The notes under the pieces are model-generated. The model was not told where the DNA came from. It was given only the letters and a program-made list of their open reading frames with translations, and did no database searches. DNA of 33,035 nucleotides, from the NCBI GenBank assembly GCA_002361625.1, contig DETL01000031.1:1-33035 (forward strand). The letters run 5' to 3'. The translations under genes were made by a program, and so were the position numbers. This stretch comes from Bacteroidales bacterium UBA3289. GTDB lineage: Bacteria > Bacteroidota > Bacteroidia > Bacteroidales > UBA932. Below, in pieces: positions 14,087 through 22,127 of this stretch. Within the stretch, counting starts at the first letter, position 1; each line of letters starts with the position of its first letter.

Positions 14087-15124
14087 TCAACTGAAATGTA
14101 CATCGTTCCATTCCCGGCCGTCCCAGTCCATCACGGTGCTTTCCAGCAGGATGGTTCCGGCAGCGGCCGGGATGTCAGGGTCGGTCGTTCCGGCCCGGGT
14201 GAGGGTTACGTCCATGCGGTACTGCACGTCGGCCTTCAGGCCCGGCAGGTCGATGGGATAATAGTAGGTGGTTCCCCGGAGCCGTCCTTCGATGACGAGC
14301 CGGGTGACCGGTTGTCCGAATTCCGTCCCGTCGGAAGGATTCGGATAGCAATAAAAGTCCAGGGAGGGGCGGATCCGTCCGCCGAGGGAGGTGGCGACAT
14401 CCCGGAGGACGGTTTCCGGATGGCTGAGCGCCGCTGTCCCGGATTCGTCCAGCCTTCCGGCGTTGACCCAGGAAGCGGGAACTACATCCGGATCGAAAGG
14501 ACTATATACGTCCACGGCATAAGTCAGGTACGCCCGTACGTCCTGGAGCCGTTCTCCCGCGTAGGACCGGCCTGTAAAGTCGCAGGCGATGGAGCGGAGC
14601 GTGATTCGGGCGAGCATCGGCTTCAGGGTGACCCGGCAGGACCGGCGGCTTCCTTCCGGCAAGCCGGCCGTTCCGACAAGCACCGGGGCGGCGGGATCCT
14701 CGTCCGCGAGCTGGAAGGTTTTTCCTTTTAAAGAGGTGTAAGACCGGATATCGCTCCAGCCATATCCCTCCGGGAGATTCCCCAAGGCGGCCAGTTTCCG
14801 TGCTTCGACGGATGAAACGCCTTCTACACGCCCCCCTATGGAGCCGGGCAGATGCTGCCAGGCATCCAGTTTTTCCAGGGGTTCCTCCTGAAAAAAAAGA
14901 AGATCCAGTCCGCGTACCGTTGTATTTCCCGATGGAAGTATATATATTTGCGCTTTCCGTGTCGCGGGGGTTGGGCCCGGTGCGAATTCCGGAAGCGGCG
15001 TACAGGCAAGCAATAAGGCCGGAAGGTGCAAGAATGCACTCCGATGTGCCGCAGACCGACGGCGCCCGATGCGGGAGAAGAGACGATGTAGTGTGAGATG
15101 GTATGTCCGGCCTTTGTTGCTCAT
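14087..15124 (-). CDS. Lipoprotein, fimbrillin/Mfa-like
   Basis: A 345-residue lipoprotein. Its N-terminus is basic (RTYHLTLHRLFSRIGRRRSAAH), then hydrophobic, ending in the lipobox ALLLAC at about residue 44. The mature part starts with Pro-rich sequence and continues with RGLDLLFFQEE, VTLKPMLARITLRSI and a C-terminal PIDLPGLKADVQYRMDVTLTRAGTTDPD block, a pattern seen in fimbrillin-like Bacteroidales proteins. The start at 15124 is preferred over an in-frame ATG at 15199, because the -7 box at 15154-15161 lies between them. The signal peptide N-region is unusually long. It precedes the DUF4906-like gene by 19 bp. Probably a pilus subunit or anchor; the exact role is unknown. Confidence 0.7.
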   Translation of the reverse strand: MSNKGRTYHLTLHRLFSRIGRRRSAAHRSAFLHLPALLLACTPLPEFAPGPTPATRKAQIYILPSGNTTVRGLDLLFFQEEPLEKLDAWQHLPGSIGGRVEGVSSVEARKLAALGNLPEGYGWSDIRSYTSLKGKTFQLADEDPAAPVLVGTAGLPEGSRRSCRVTLKPMLARITLRSIACDFTGRSYAGERLQDVRAYLTYAVDVYSPFDPDVVPASWVNAGRLDESGTAALSHPETVLRDVATSLGGRIRPSLDFYCYPNPSDGTEFGQPVTRLVIEGRLRGTTYYYPIDLPGLKADVQYRMDVTLTRAGTTDPDIPAAAGTILLESTVMDWDGREWNDVHFS

Positions 15125-15153
15125 ATGCGGTTTTCCAAGCGTTTGTCCTGATG

Positions 15154-15161
15154 CAAAGCTA
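15154..15161 (-). promoter_or_regulatory. -7 element for the lipoprotein pair
   Basis: TAGCTTTG on the minus strand, a perfect TAnnTTTG, 29 nt before the ATG at 15124. No clear -33 is seen. Confidence 0.5.
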
Positions 15162-15287
15162 GGGAAGGAATTCCGGATAACGGGCAGGATGGGGGGCACT
15201 TGGATGCACTTTTTTATGTTTTCGGTTCATTTTATTTGTTTCTTATCCTTTTTTGAACGGAAAAAATGAACGATTAAAATTATTTTT

Positions 15288-15944
15288 ATGCATATTTCAC
15301 GGACATTGCGTCATCTTTTCCATCCCAAGCGGGACTTGACGCCTGTATTCACCCGGCAGGCGGACTTCCTGTGCCACTGCTCAGAGACGCTGGTGAGGAT
15401 GCTCTCTACCATGGATGTCGACCAGTGGAAGCGGTACCATCGGGAAATCCACACCCTGGAGGTCCAGGGCGACGCCCTCCTCACGGAGTTCCGGGAGATG
15501 CTTTCCGAACGCCTGATGGGTTCCCTGGGCAGGACGGAGCTGACGACGGTGGCTATGTCCATGGATGACTGCATGGATGTCATCAAGGACGCGTCCAAGG
15601 CCATACTCATCTACCATCCCCAGAAAATCGACTCCCAGCTGCTGGACCTGGCGATGATCATCCGGGCGGAAGCGAATGCCCTCCGGGATCTGCTTCCCCT
15701 TCTCTGGGACATCAAGCACAAGGCCACGGAAATCTCCCTCCAATGCGACCGCGTGGCCGAAATGGAACACGCTGCGGACGACGCCTATGAAGAGTACATC
15801 GGCTATATCTTCTCCGAAGAGGAGAACCTCCGCGAGATGACCAAGTACAAGAACCTGGCGGAACTCTTCGAAAAGGCCACAGACAGCGAAAAGCACGTCG
15901 CCGACTGCGTCCGCCTCATGGTCCTCAAGTTCCTGCACGAATAA
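15288..15944 (+). CDS. DUF47 (PhoU-like) family protein
   Basis: A 218-residue all-helical protein matching DUF47, the PhoU-like partner of Pit phosphate permeases. Recognisable blocks are TLEVQGDALLTEFREML at about residues 50-70 and DDCMDVIKDASKAI at about residues 92-106. The C-terminal helix KNLAELFEKATDSEKHVADCVRLMVLKFL is typical. Members are cytoplasmic, bind metals through acidic helices, and modulate phosphate transport. Normally a pit gene is adjacent; here none follows, and downstream lies non-coding DNA and the convergent nqr operon. The leader is AT-rich and holds the 9-bp inverted repeat GTTCATTTT (15225-15233 and 15263-15271). I see no confident -7 box. Confidence 0.88.
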   Translation: MHISRTLRHLFHPKRDLTPVFTRQADFLCHCSETLVRMLSTMDVDQWKRYHREIHTLEVQGDALLTEFREMLSERLMGSLGRTELTTVAMSMDDCMDVIKDASKAILIYHPQKIDSQLLDLAMIIRAEANALRDLLPLLWDIKHKATEISLQCDRVAEMEHAADDAYEEYIGYIFSEEENLREMTKYKNLAELFEKATDSEKHVADCVRLMVLKFLHE

Positions 15945-15959
15945 TCCCTTTTTTTTCCG

Positions 15960-16121
15960 GGTCCGGGTATGGGGTGTCCGGGGGACTCCGTTCCGCTACG
16001 CTCCACTCCGGCCCCTCCCAACGTCTCCTGCGTCCCGCTGCGCGGAACTTGTATCCGTCGGGCCCCTCCCCCTATATTTGTCCGGGGGTGGACAAACCCC
16101 CGGACACCCCATACCCGGACC
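15960..16121. repeat. 162-bp element with perfect 25-bp terminal inverted repeats
   Basis: The arms at 15960-15984 and 16097-16121 are perfect reverse complements (25 of 25); the left begins GGTCCGGGTATGGGGTG. The 112-bp interior is GC-rich, with GTTCCGC and GCGGAAC facing each other and two GGCCCCTCCC copies. A second copy of GTCCGGGGG at 16080-16088 can also pair with the right arm, and TTTGTCC/GGACAAA (16077-16083, 16090-16096) makes a nested hairpin. No ORF is present. It looks like a dispersed intergenic repeat (REP- or MITE-like), but no second copy lies in this window. Confidence 0.75.
16049..16080 (+). promoter_or_regulatory. Possible outward promoter inside the repeat element
   Basis: TTG (16049-16051) and TATATTTG (16073-16080) are spaced by 21 bp, matching the local promoter pattern and pointing rightward. 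No gene on the plus strand follows before the nqr terminator, so any transcript would be non-coding. Confidence 0.35.
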
Positions 16122-16133
16122 TGAACCAATAAG

Positions 16134-16173
16134 ACAACAGTTTATATGTCTAAGATAACCATATAATTGTTGT
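16134..16173. other. AT-rich interrupted palindrome
   Basis: ACAACA/TGTTGT outer arms and a perfect TTATATG/CATATAA inner stem (16142-16148, 16160-16166) can fold into an imperfect hairpin. Its composition differs sharply from the GC-rich element next to it. It may end transcripts from the DUF47 side or be a protein-binding site. Confidence 0.35.
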
Positions 16174-16224
16174 AATGTCGTTGATTATCGGGATGGTGTT
16201 CCCGGCCTCCTCGAATTCATCAGA

Positions 16225-16274
16225 AAACAAAGAAAAGGGATGACCTTCAGTCGATCTGACTTTCTGGTCATCCC
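16225..16274 (-). terminator. Terminator of the nqr operon
   Basis: GGGATGACC (16237-16245) and GGTCATCCC (16266-16274) form a perfect 9-bp stem with a 20-nt loop. On the minus strand it is followed by the T-rich run TTTTCTTTGTTTTC. It lies 23 bp after the nqrF stop. Confidence 0.85.
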
Positions 16275-16297
16275 ATTTCTCATGGAGGGGACGGAGA

Positions 16298-17572
16298 TTA
16301 ACCTCCGAAGTTATCGTAGAGGATGCTCTCGGGGGCGACGCCCAGGGAGTCGAGGAGTTCGTTCACGCACTTGACCATCATGGGCGGGCCGCACATGAAG
16401 TACTTGATGTCCTCGGGAGCCTCGTGGTTCTTGAGGTAGGTCTCGTACATCACGTTGTGGACGAAGCCAGGGGTGTACTTCACGCCGGCGGCATCGGCGG
16501 CCGGATCCGGACGGTCGAGGGCCAGGGTGAAGTGGAAGTTCGGGAACTCCTTCTCGATCTCGGCGAAGTCCTCCAGGTAGAAGGCCTCGACGAGGGCGCG
16601 GGCGCCGTAGAAGAAGCGGACCGGCTTCTTGGTCTTGAGGGTCTTGAACAGGTGCATGATGTGGCTGCGGAGCGGAGCCATGCCGGCGCCACCGCCCACG
16701 AAGATGTATTCCTGGGTGTCCGGGTCGTCCTTCGGAAGGAGGAACTCGCCGTAAGGGCCGCTGATCATGACCTTGTCACCCGGCTTGCGGGAGAAGACGT
16801 AGGTGGAGGCGATTCCCGGAGGAACGCCCGGGACGAACTTGAACACGCCCTTCGGCTGGGTGCGGTCGAACGGAGGGGTTGCGATACGCACGTTCAGCTT
16901 GATGACGTCCTTCTCGGCCGGATACGAGGCCATGGAGTAGGCGCGGATCGTAGGAACCGTGTTCTTGAACTTCAGGGAGGTGATGCCGTACTTCTCCCAG
17001 TCGCCCATGTAGATGGGAGCGACACCCATGTCGGAGAAATCGGCCTCGTACTCCGGAATGTCGATCTGGATGTACTCGCCGGACTTGAAGTCGATGTGCT
17101 CGCCTTCCGGGAGACGGACGGTGAATTCCTTGATGAACGTCGCGACGTTCTCGTTGGAGATGACTTCGCACTCAAGTTTCTTCACGCTGAGGGCGGATTC
17201 CGGAACGGCGATCTGGAGGTTGTCCTTGACCTTGACCTGGCAGCCGAGGCGCCAGCCGTCCTTGATCTGCTTGCGGGAGAAGAAACCGGTCTCGGTGGGG
17301 AGGATGGTTCCGCCGCCTTCGAGGACCTGCAGCTTGCACTGTCCGCAGTTGGCCTTGCCGCCGCAGGCGGAAGGAAGGAAGATGCCGTGGTCGGCGAGGG
17401 TGTGCATCAGGTCACCGCCGGGGGTGACCTCCAGTTCCTTGGAGCCGCCGTTGATGGAGACCTTGACGGAACCGGACGGGGTGAGGGCGCTCTTGATCCA
17501 GAGGAGCAGGGCAACGAGGATCAGCGTGACCACGAACATCACGAGGATGGCGAAAAGAATGGTATTTGTCAT
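16298..17572 (-). CDS. nqrF: Na+-translocating NADH:quinone reductase subunit F
   Basis: A 424-residue NqrF, the NADH-oxidising subunit and electron entry point of Na+-NQR. One N-terminal membrane helix (about 3-27) is followed by a plant-type ferredoxin domain with the 2Fe-2S cysteines C70, C76, C79 and C111 (SACGGKANCGQC, RLGC). The FAD-binding RAYSMASYP and the NAD-binding GGGAGMAPLRSHI and CGPPMMVK complete the reductase half. It is the last gene of nqrABCDEF, 16 bp after nqrE, and a strong terminator follows. No residue needed for a cofactor is missing. Confidence 0.97.
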   Translation of the reverse strand: MTNTILFAILVMFVVTLILVALLLWIKSALTPSGSVKVSINGGSKELEVTPGGDLMHTLADHGIFLPSACGGKANCGQCKLQVLEGGGTILPTETGFFSRKQIKDGWRLGCQVKVKDNLQIAVPESALSVKKLECEVISNENVATFIKEFTVRLPEGEHIDFKSGEYIQIDIPEYEADFSDMGVAPIYMGDWEKYGITSLKFKNTVPTIRAYSMASYPAEKDVIKLNVRIATPPFDRTQPKGVFKFVPGVPPGIASTYVFSRKPGDKVMISGPYGEFLLPKDDPDTQEYIFVGGGAGMAPLRSHIMHLFKTLKTKKPVRFFYGARALVEAFYLEDFAEIEKEFPNFHFTLALDRPDPAADAAGVKYTPGFVHNVMYETYLKNHEAPEDIKYFMCGPPMMVKCVNELLDSLGVAPESILYDNFGG

Positions 17573-17588
17573 AACGCGTTCCTCCGGA

Positions 17589-18185
17589 TTACAGTGAAAT
17601 ACCCATGAAGGTCATGAAGGCGATGCCCATCAGACCCACCGTGATGAAGGTGATACCGAGGCCCTTGAGGGCGGCCGGCACGTTGGAGTAGGCCATCTTC
17701 TCGCGGATGGCCGCGAGGGAGACGATGGCGAGGAACCAGCCGATACCGGAGCCGAGGGAATAGACGACGGCTTCACCGATGTTCAGGAAGTCCTTCTGCT
17801 GCATGAACAGGGAACCGCCCAGGATGGCGCAGTTCACGGCGATCAGCGGCAGGAAGATACCGAGGGAGGAGTACAGTTCCGGGGAGAATTTCTCCACGAC
17901 CATCTCCACGACCTGCACGATGGCGGCGATGACCGCGATGAAGACGATGAAGCTGAGGAAGCTCAGGTCCACCCCTTCGATCAGGGCGTCGGGGGCCAGC
18001 ACATAGGTATTGAGGAGATAGTTGACCGGAAGGGTGATCAGAAGGACGGCGATCACGGCGAGACCCAGGCCCGCAGCCGTCTTCACATTCTTCGATACCG
18101 CCAGGAATGAGCACATTCCCAGGAAGTATGCGAAGATCATATTGTCCACGAAGATGGACTTGACGAATAAGCTGAGATATTCCAT
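17589..18185 (-). CDS. nqrE: Na+-translocating NADH:quinone reductase subunit E
   Basis: A 198-residue hydrophobic subunit with six predicted membrane helices. FVDNMIFAYFLGMCSFLAVSK contains the conserved cysteine of the first half and LIAVNCAILGGSLF that of the second; together with the pair in NqrD these coordinate the intramembrane iron centre that takes electrons from NqrF. NqrE and NqrD are inverted-topology homologues and adjacent, as is standard. Spacing to nqrD is 12 bp and to nqrF 16 bp. Confidence 0.97.
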   Translation of the reverse strand: MEYLSLFVKSIFVDNMIFAYFLGMCSFLAVSKNVKTAAGLGLAVIAVLLITLPVNYLLNTYVLAPDALIEGVDLSFLSFIVFIAVIAAIVQVVEMVVEKFSPELYSSLGIFLPLIAVNCAILGGSLFMQQKDFLNIGEAVVYSLGSGIGWFLAIVSLAAIREKMAYSNVPAALKGLGITFITVGLMGIAFMTFMGISL

Positions 18186-18197
18186 AGGGCGTCGTCG

Positions 18198-18812
18198 TTA
18201 TTTTTCCTGGAGGTCTTTCTGGATGCTCCGCTGGACCCAGACGATGCATCCCAGGAGGATGAGGGCGAACGGAGGCAGGATCACGAGGTTGTTCGGAACA
18301 TAGCCGAAGCGGTTCAGGATGTCGATCCCGAAGAGGGTGCCGCTTCCGAGAAGCTCGCGGAAGAAGGCGACGATCAGGAGGATCATGCCGTAACCGGCTC
18401 CGTTGGCCACGCCGTCGAGGAAGGAAGGCCAGGGCTTGTTGCCCAGGGCGAACGCCTCGATGCGGCCCATCACGATGCAGTTCGTGATGATGAGGCCGAT
18501 GTACACGGACAGCTGCTTGTCAATGGCGTAGGTGGCTTCGAAACTCTTGAGGATCTGGTCCACCAGGATCACCATCATGGCAACCACAACGAGCTGGACG
18601 ATGATACGTACGCGGCCCGGGATCGTGTTGCGCAGCAGGGAGAGAATCAGGCTGGAAATGCCTGTGACAACGATGACGGAGAGGGCCATGACGAGCGCAC
18701 CCTTCATCGTGACGGTCACTGCGAGGGAAGAGCAGATGCCCAGGACCAGGACCGTGATCGGATTACCCTTGAATATCGGGTTGAGAATGGTTTCTTTGAG
18801 TTTGGCGTCCAT
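18198..18812 (-). CDS. nqrD: Na+-translocating NADH:quinone reductase subunit D
   Basis: A 204-residue hydrophobic subunit with about six membrane helices. The cysteine-containing segments VLGICSSLAVT and IITNCIVMGRIEAFA correspond to the conserved iron-binding half-sites shared with NqrE and the related RnfE. It follows nqrC by 3 bp, so translation is probably coupled. Membership of NQR rather than Rnf is set by the nqrA and nqrF genes in the same operon. Confidence 0.97.
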   Translation of the reverse strand: MDAKLKETILNPIFKGNPITVLVLGICSSLAVTVTMKGALVMALSVIVVTGISSLILSLLRNTIPGRVRIIVQLVVVAMMVILVDQILKSFEATYAIDKQLSVYIGLIITNCIVMGRIEAFALGNKPWPSFLDGVANGAGYGMILLIVAFFRELLGSGTLFGIDILNRFGYVPNNLVILPPFALILLGCIVWVQRSIQKDLQEK

Positions 18813-18815
18813 AGC

Positions 18816-19625
18816 TTATTCCTCCTCCTTGCAATTTTGTTCTTCACCTTCGCAGCACGGCTTGTCGCAGGCCGCCTGCTGACCCTGGAAATACTTCGCA
18901 TAAGCGCCGAGCCAGGTGTCGATGGCCGTGTCCAGGCCCTGGGAAGTCATGGTCGCACCAGTGATGGCGTCGATCTTGTTGTCCTTGATTTCAGTGTCGC
19001 CTTCCTTCGGGGAGCCGCCCTTGACGATGTCAAAGACATTGGCCTGCGCGAAGTCGGGCTTCTCGCCGATGAACTCCGCCTGGAAGGCGGGATCGTCCTT
19101 GATCTTGGCACCGAGTCCGGCGGTCTCGGATTCGTGGTCGAAATAGGCACCGGCAATGGTCTTCAGGTCCTTCTCGAAGGCGATGTAGCCCCAGACCGGA
19201 CCCCACAGGCCGGCACCGTAGATGGGAACCACGGTCTTGCCGTTCTTGAACACGAAGACGGGAATCTCGGGCTCGCCGGTTTTGTTGGAGCCACCTTTGA
19301 TATTGTAGTTCTGACGCTTGAGCTCCTTGGGGCTGTATACCTTGGTGAGGTCCAGGTCCTGGACTTTCTCGCCGTTGAGGTTGACCGTGAAGGCCTGGCC
19401 GATCTCGTCGGCATACTTGGCGAGGACGGCGGCGTTGCCGGCCTTCTGGAACTCCGCCTTGGTCCCGAACTGGGCGGCGGTGAGCATCTGGGAGATCGTG
19501 TCGGCCTTCTCGTTCGCATCCTGCTTGCCCTTGAGGGACTGGGATACGAAGGCCAGGAGCGCGGCTACGACGACCACGATAAGGGTCGTATAGATAATCG
19601 TATAGACGTTGTTATTGGTATTCAT
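18816..19625 (-). CDS. nqrC: Na+-translocating NADH:quinone reductase subunit C
   Basis: A 269-residue subunit with one N-terminal membrane helix (about residues 7-27) and a large periplasmic FMN-binding domain. The flavinylation motif DAITGAT ends at Thr225, the residue to which an ApbE-type transferase would attach FMN by a phosphoester bond. The C-terminal tail is unusual in being Cys-rich and acidic (CDKPCCEGEEQNCKEEE), an extension I do not associate with typical NqrC. No apbE gene lies in the window. Spacing is 12 bp after nqrB and 3 bp before nqrD. Confidence 0.96.
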   Translation of the reverse strand: MNTNNNVYTIIYTTLIVVVVAALLAFVSQSLKGKQDANEKADTISQMLTAAQFGTKAEFQKAGNAAVLAKYADEIGQAFTVNLNGEKVQDLDLTKVYSPKELKRQNYNIKGGSNKTGEPEIPVFVFKNGKTVVPIYGAGLWGPVWGYIAFEKDLKTIAGAYFDHESETAGLGAKIKDDPAFQAEFIGEKPDFAQANVFDIVKGGSPKEGDTEIKDNKIDAITGATMTSQGLDTAIDTWLGAYAKYFQGQQAACDKPCCEGEEQNCKEEE

Positions 19626-19637
19626 AGCGCGTTTCCT

Positions 19638-20783
19638 TTAGGCAGTTTTCACTTTTTTCGCGCGGCGGTTCACATGGGCGGTGACGACGCAGTGGTCGAT
19701 GAGCGGGGCCATCGTGTTCATGAACAGGATGGCGAGCATCATGCCTTCCATGTAACCCGGGTTCCACAGGCGGACGACGACGGCGAGGGCGCCGACGAGG
19801 AAGCCGTAGATCCACTTACCGGTCTCGGTCTGGGCCGCGGTCACCGGGTCGGTGGCCATGAAGACCGAACCGAACAGGAAGCCGCCCATCACGAGCTGGT
19901 AGTAGCAGGGGAGTTCCGTGGCGCCGCCGATCTGGCCCAGCCAGCCGACGAGAAGACCGCCGGCGATGGAGGAGACCATGATCTTCCAGGAAGCCACGCC
20001 CGTCCACACGAGGATCAGCGCGCCGATGAGGATGGCGATGACGCTGGTTTCACCGGTGGAGCCGGGAATGAATCCGTAGAACATGTCCATGAAGGAGTAC
20101 TTTGCCTCCAGGGCTGCGAGGCCGCCGTCGTGCGCGATGGCGAGCGGGGTGGCGGCGGAGACCGCATCCACGTCCTTCAGGGCGCCGACCCAGGTCTTGG
20201 ACACCCACACGGAGGATCCGGACATGGAGGACGGATAGGAGAAGAACAGGAAGGCGCGGGCCACCAGGGCCGGGTTCCAGATGTTCATGCCGGTGCCGCC
20301 GAACACTTCCTTCACGAAGATGACGGAGAAGGCGACGGCGAGGGCGAGCATCCACAGGGGAACGTCCACCGGGACGATGAGCGGGATGAGGAAGCCGGTG
20401 ACGAGGTAACCCTCGTTCACTTCCTCGCCGCGGATCTGGGAGGAGCCGAACTCGATGGCGAGGCCGACGATGTAGGAGACGACGAACAGCGGGAGCATCC
20501 GGAGGAGTCCGTACCAGAACATCTGCCAGAAGCCCCAGTCGAGGCCGTAGGTGAGGGAGGTCTGCAGACCCACGTTGTACATGCCGAAGAGGGCTGCCGG
20601 GACGAGGGCGATGACGACCATGATCATCACGCGCTTGAGGTCGATACCGTCACGCACGTGGGCACCCTTCGCGGTCACGGTTCCCGGAACGCGGAGGAAG
20701 GTGTCGAACGCATCGATGGTAGAGTGAAGCCAGTAGAGCTTGCCGCCTTTTTCGAAGAGGCCGGGTTTCTTTTCGTCTGCCAT
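19638..20783 (-). CDS. nqrB: Na+-translocating NADH:quinone reductase subunit B
   Basis: A 381-residue integral membrane subunit with about ten helices; it carries the sodium-translocating and quinone-binding core. The flavinylation site is DAVSAAT (residues 206-212, FMN on Thr212), a DxxSAAT variant of the more common SGAT motif. GGTGMNIWNPALVARAFLFF is a conserved block of NqrB/RnfD. The gene starts 3 bp after the nqrA stop, implying coupling. Confidence 0.97.
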   Translation of the reverse strand: MADEKKPGLFEKGGKLYWLHSTIDAFDTFLRVPGTVTAKGAHVRDGIDLKRVMIMVVIALVPAALFGMYNVGLQTSLTYGLDWGFWQMFWYGLLRMLPLFVVSYIVGLAIEFGSSQIRGEEVNEGYLVTGFLIPLIVPVDVPLWMLALAVAFSVIFVKEVFGGTGMNIWNPALVARAFLFFSYPSSMSGSSVWVSKTWVGALKDVDAVSAATPLAIAHDGGLAALEAKYSFMDMFYGFIPGSTGETSVIAILIGALILVWTGVASWKIMVSSIAGGLLVGWLGQIGGATELPCYYQLVMGGFLFGSVFMATDPVTAAQTETGKWIYGFLVGALAVVVRLWNPGYMEGMMLAILFMNTMAPLIDHCVVTAHVNRRAKKVKTA

Positions 20784-20786
20784 AAC

Positions 20787-22127
20787 TTATGCCATTTCTT
20801 TAATCATCAGGTCGATGCCCTTCTGGATCATGGCCTGGATGTCGTTCTTGGAAGGATCCACGTAGTCGCACAGGGCGAGGTCTTCGGGAAGGACTTCGTA
20901 GATGCCGAATTTCTCCATCTTCTCGATGTCGCCCGCCAGGCAGGCCTTGATCAGGTAGATGGGGAAGATGTCCATCGGAGTCACGTCCTCGAAGCACTTG
21001 GTCTCGACGAAGGCGCGGGGACCGCCGTGGAGGTTCGTGTCCATGTCGTACTGCTTGCCCGGGGTGAGCCAGGAGAAGTAGCACCAGGAAGAGCTGTGAA
21101 CCTTGGGACGGAAGGGCTTGGCCCAGCCGAACCATTCACGCTCGGTGCCTTCGTGCAGGAGGGTGACCTGGTCCTGGAAGAAGCCGAGGCAGCCGTCGGC
21201 ACCGAGGCATTCGCCGGTGAGGACGTCACCGCCGATGACGCGGGTGTCCGCGGGAATGTCGGTGATTTCCTTGACGGGGGTACCCGGGAGGCAGACCACG
21301 TAGGCCGGATCGGCCACGACGGGACCGGTGACGGCCACTTTGCGGGTGAGGTCCAGCTTGCCGGTGTTGATGACATGACCGAAGGCGGCGACCATCAGCG
21401 GAGACATCGTCCACACGGTCTCACCCTTCTGGATGGGGGAGATGTGGCTGATCTGCACGCCCACGTTGCCGGCGGGGTGCTTTCCGCTCACCACATGGGA
21501 GATGACATTCTCCACCTTGTGGAAAGGGGTGCTGGAATAGACGGCCTTGTTCACGGCGAGGTGCACGCCGCCGTCGGTGAGCTTGCCAAGGGCGGTCACG
21601 CCGGCCTGGAAGTCGGCGAGCCTGTCGCCGAGGGTGAACTCGGTGTCGGCCGCGAGCGGAGCGGTGCTGAACGAGGAGATGAAGATGGCCTTGGGCTTCA
21701 GGTCAGGATTGGCCTGGATGCCGTAGGGGCGCTGGATGAGGGCGTTCCAGAGGCCGGTGTTCAGGAGAAGGTCCTTGACGGCGTCGGCATCGGCAGGAAC
21801 CTTCGTGCCGAAGTCCGCGTACGCTTGTTCGGCATCGGCCTGGATGAGGACCGCGAGGAGCTTTCTCTTCTCACCCCGGACGATGGCGCTCACCGTTCCG
21901 CTGACCGGCGCGGTGACGAGGATCCGGGGATTCTGCTTGTCGGCCATGACCGGGGAACCGGCGAGAACACGGTCGCCCTCCTTCACGAGGAGTCTCGGAA
22001 GTAAGCCTTTGAAATCAGTGGGCTTGACGGCGATGGTTCCCGGTTTGACGGTCTTGGCGACTTTCCGGGCGGCGGCACCCTTTACAGGGATGTCGAGGCC
22101 CTTTTTCAAATCGAGATGGTTGGACAT
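20787..22127 (-). CDS. nqrA: Na+-translocating NADH:quinone reductase subunit A
   Basis: A 446-residue soluble subunit and first gene of nqrABCDEF. It opens with LDLKKGLDIPVKGAA, the conserved N-terminus of NqrA, followed by KPGTIAVKPTDFKGLLPRLLVKEGDRVLAG, a barrel-sandwich-like half. NqrA binds ubiquinone or menaquinone at the cytoplasmic side and has no membrane helix. The start at 22127 (MSNHLDLKKG) is preferred over upstream in-frame ATGs, which would read into AT-rich promoter DNA. A possible -7 box (TAAATTCG, one mismatch) lies on the minus strand at 22166-22173; a clear -33 is absent. The operon is divergent from the helicase gene. Confidence 0.96.
   Translation of the reverse strand: MSNHLDLKKGLDIPVKGAAARKVAKTVKPGTIAVKPTDFKGLLPRLLVKEGDRVLAGSPVMADKQNPRILVTAPVSGTVSAIVRGEKRKLLAVLIQADAEQAYADFGTKVPADADAVKDLLLNTGLWNALIQRPYGIQANPDLKPKAIFISSFSTAPLAADTEFTLGDRLADFQAGVTALGKLTDGGVHLAVNKAVYSSTPFHKVENVISHVVSGKHPAGNVGVQISHISPIQKGETVWTMSPLMVAAFGHVINTGKLDLTRKVAVTGPVVADPAYVVCLPGTPVKEITDIPADTRVIGGDVLTGECLGADGCLGFFQDQVTLLHEGTEREWFGWAKPFRPKVHSSSWCYFSWLTPGKQYDMDTNLHGGPRAFVETKCFEDVTPMDIFPIYLIKACLAGDIEKMEKFGIYEVLPEDLALCDYVDPSKNDIQAMIQKGIDLMIKEMA

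Noticed and set aside
15125..15199. Upstream ATG at 15199 as start of the lipoprotein gene
   Set aside because: It lies upstream of the -7 box and would put about 69 residues before the lipobox.
18837..22004. Very long open frame on the plus strand opposite the nqr genes
   Set aside because: It is antisense to six well-supported nqr genes and has no recognisable domain. Long antisense frames are expected from the high GC at third codon positions.
16298..22127. Rnf complex instead of NQR
   Set aside because: NqrA and the NADH-binding ferredoxin-type NqrF are present, and the order is nqrABCDEF; no RnfB or RnfC gene is seen.
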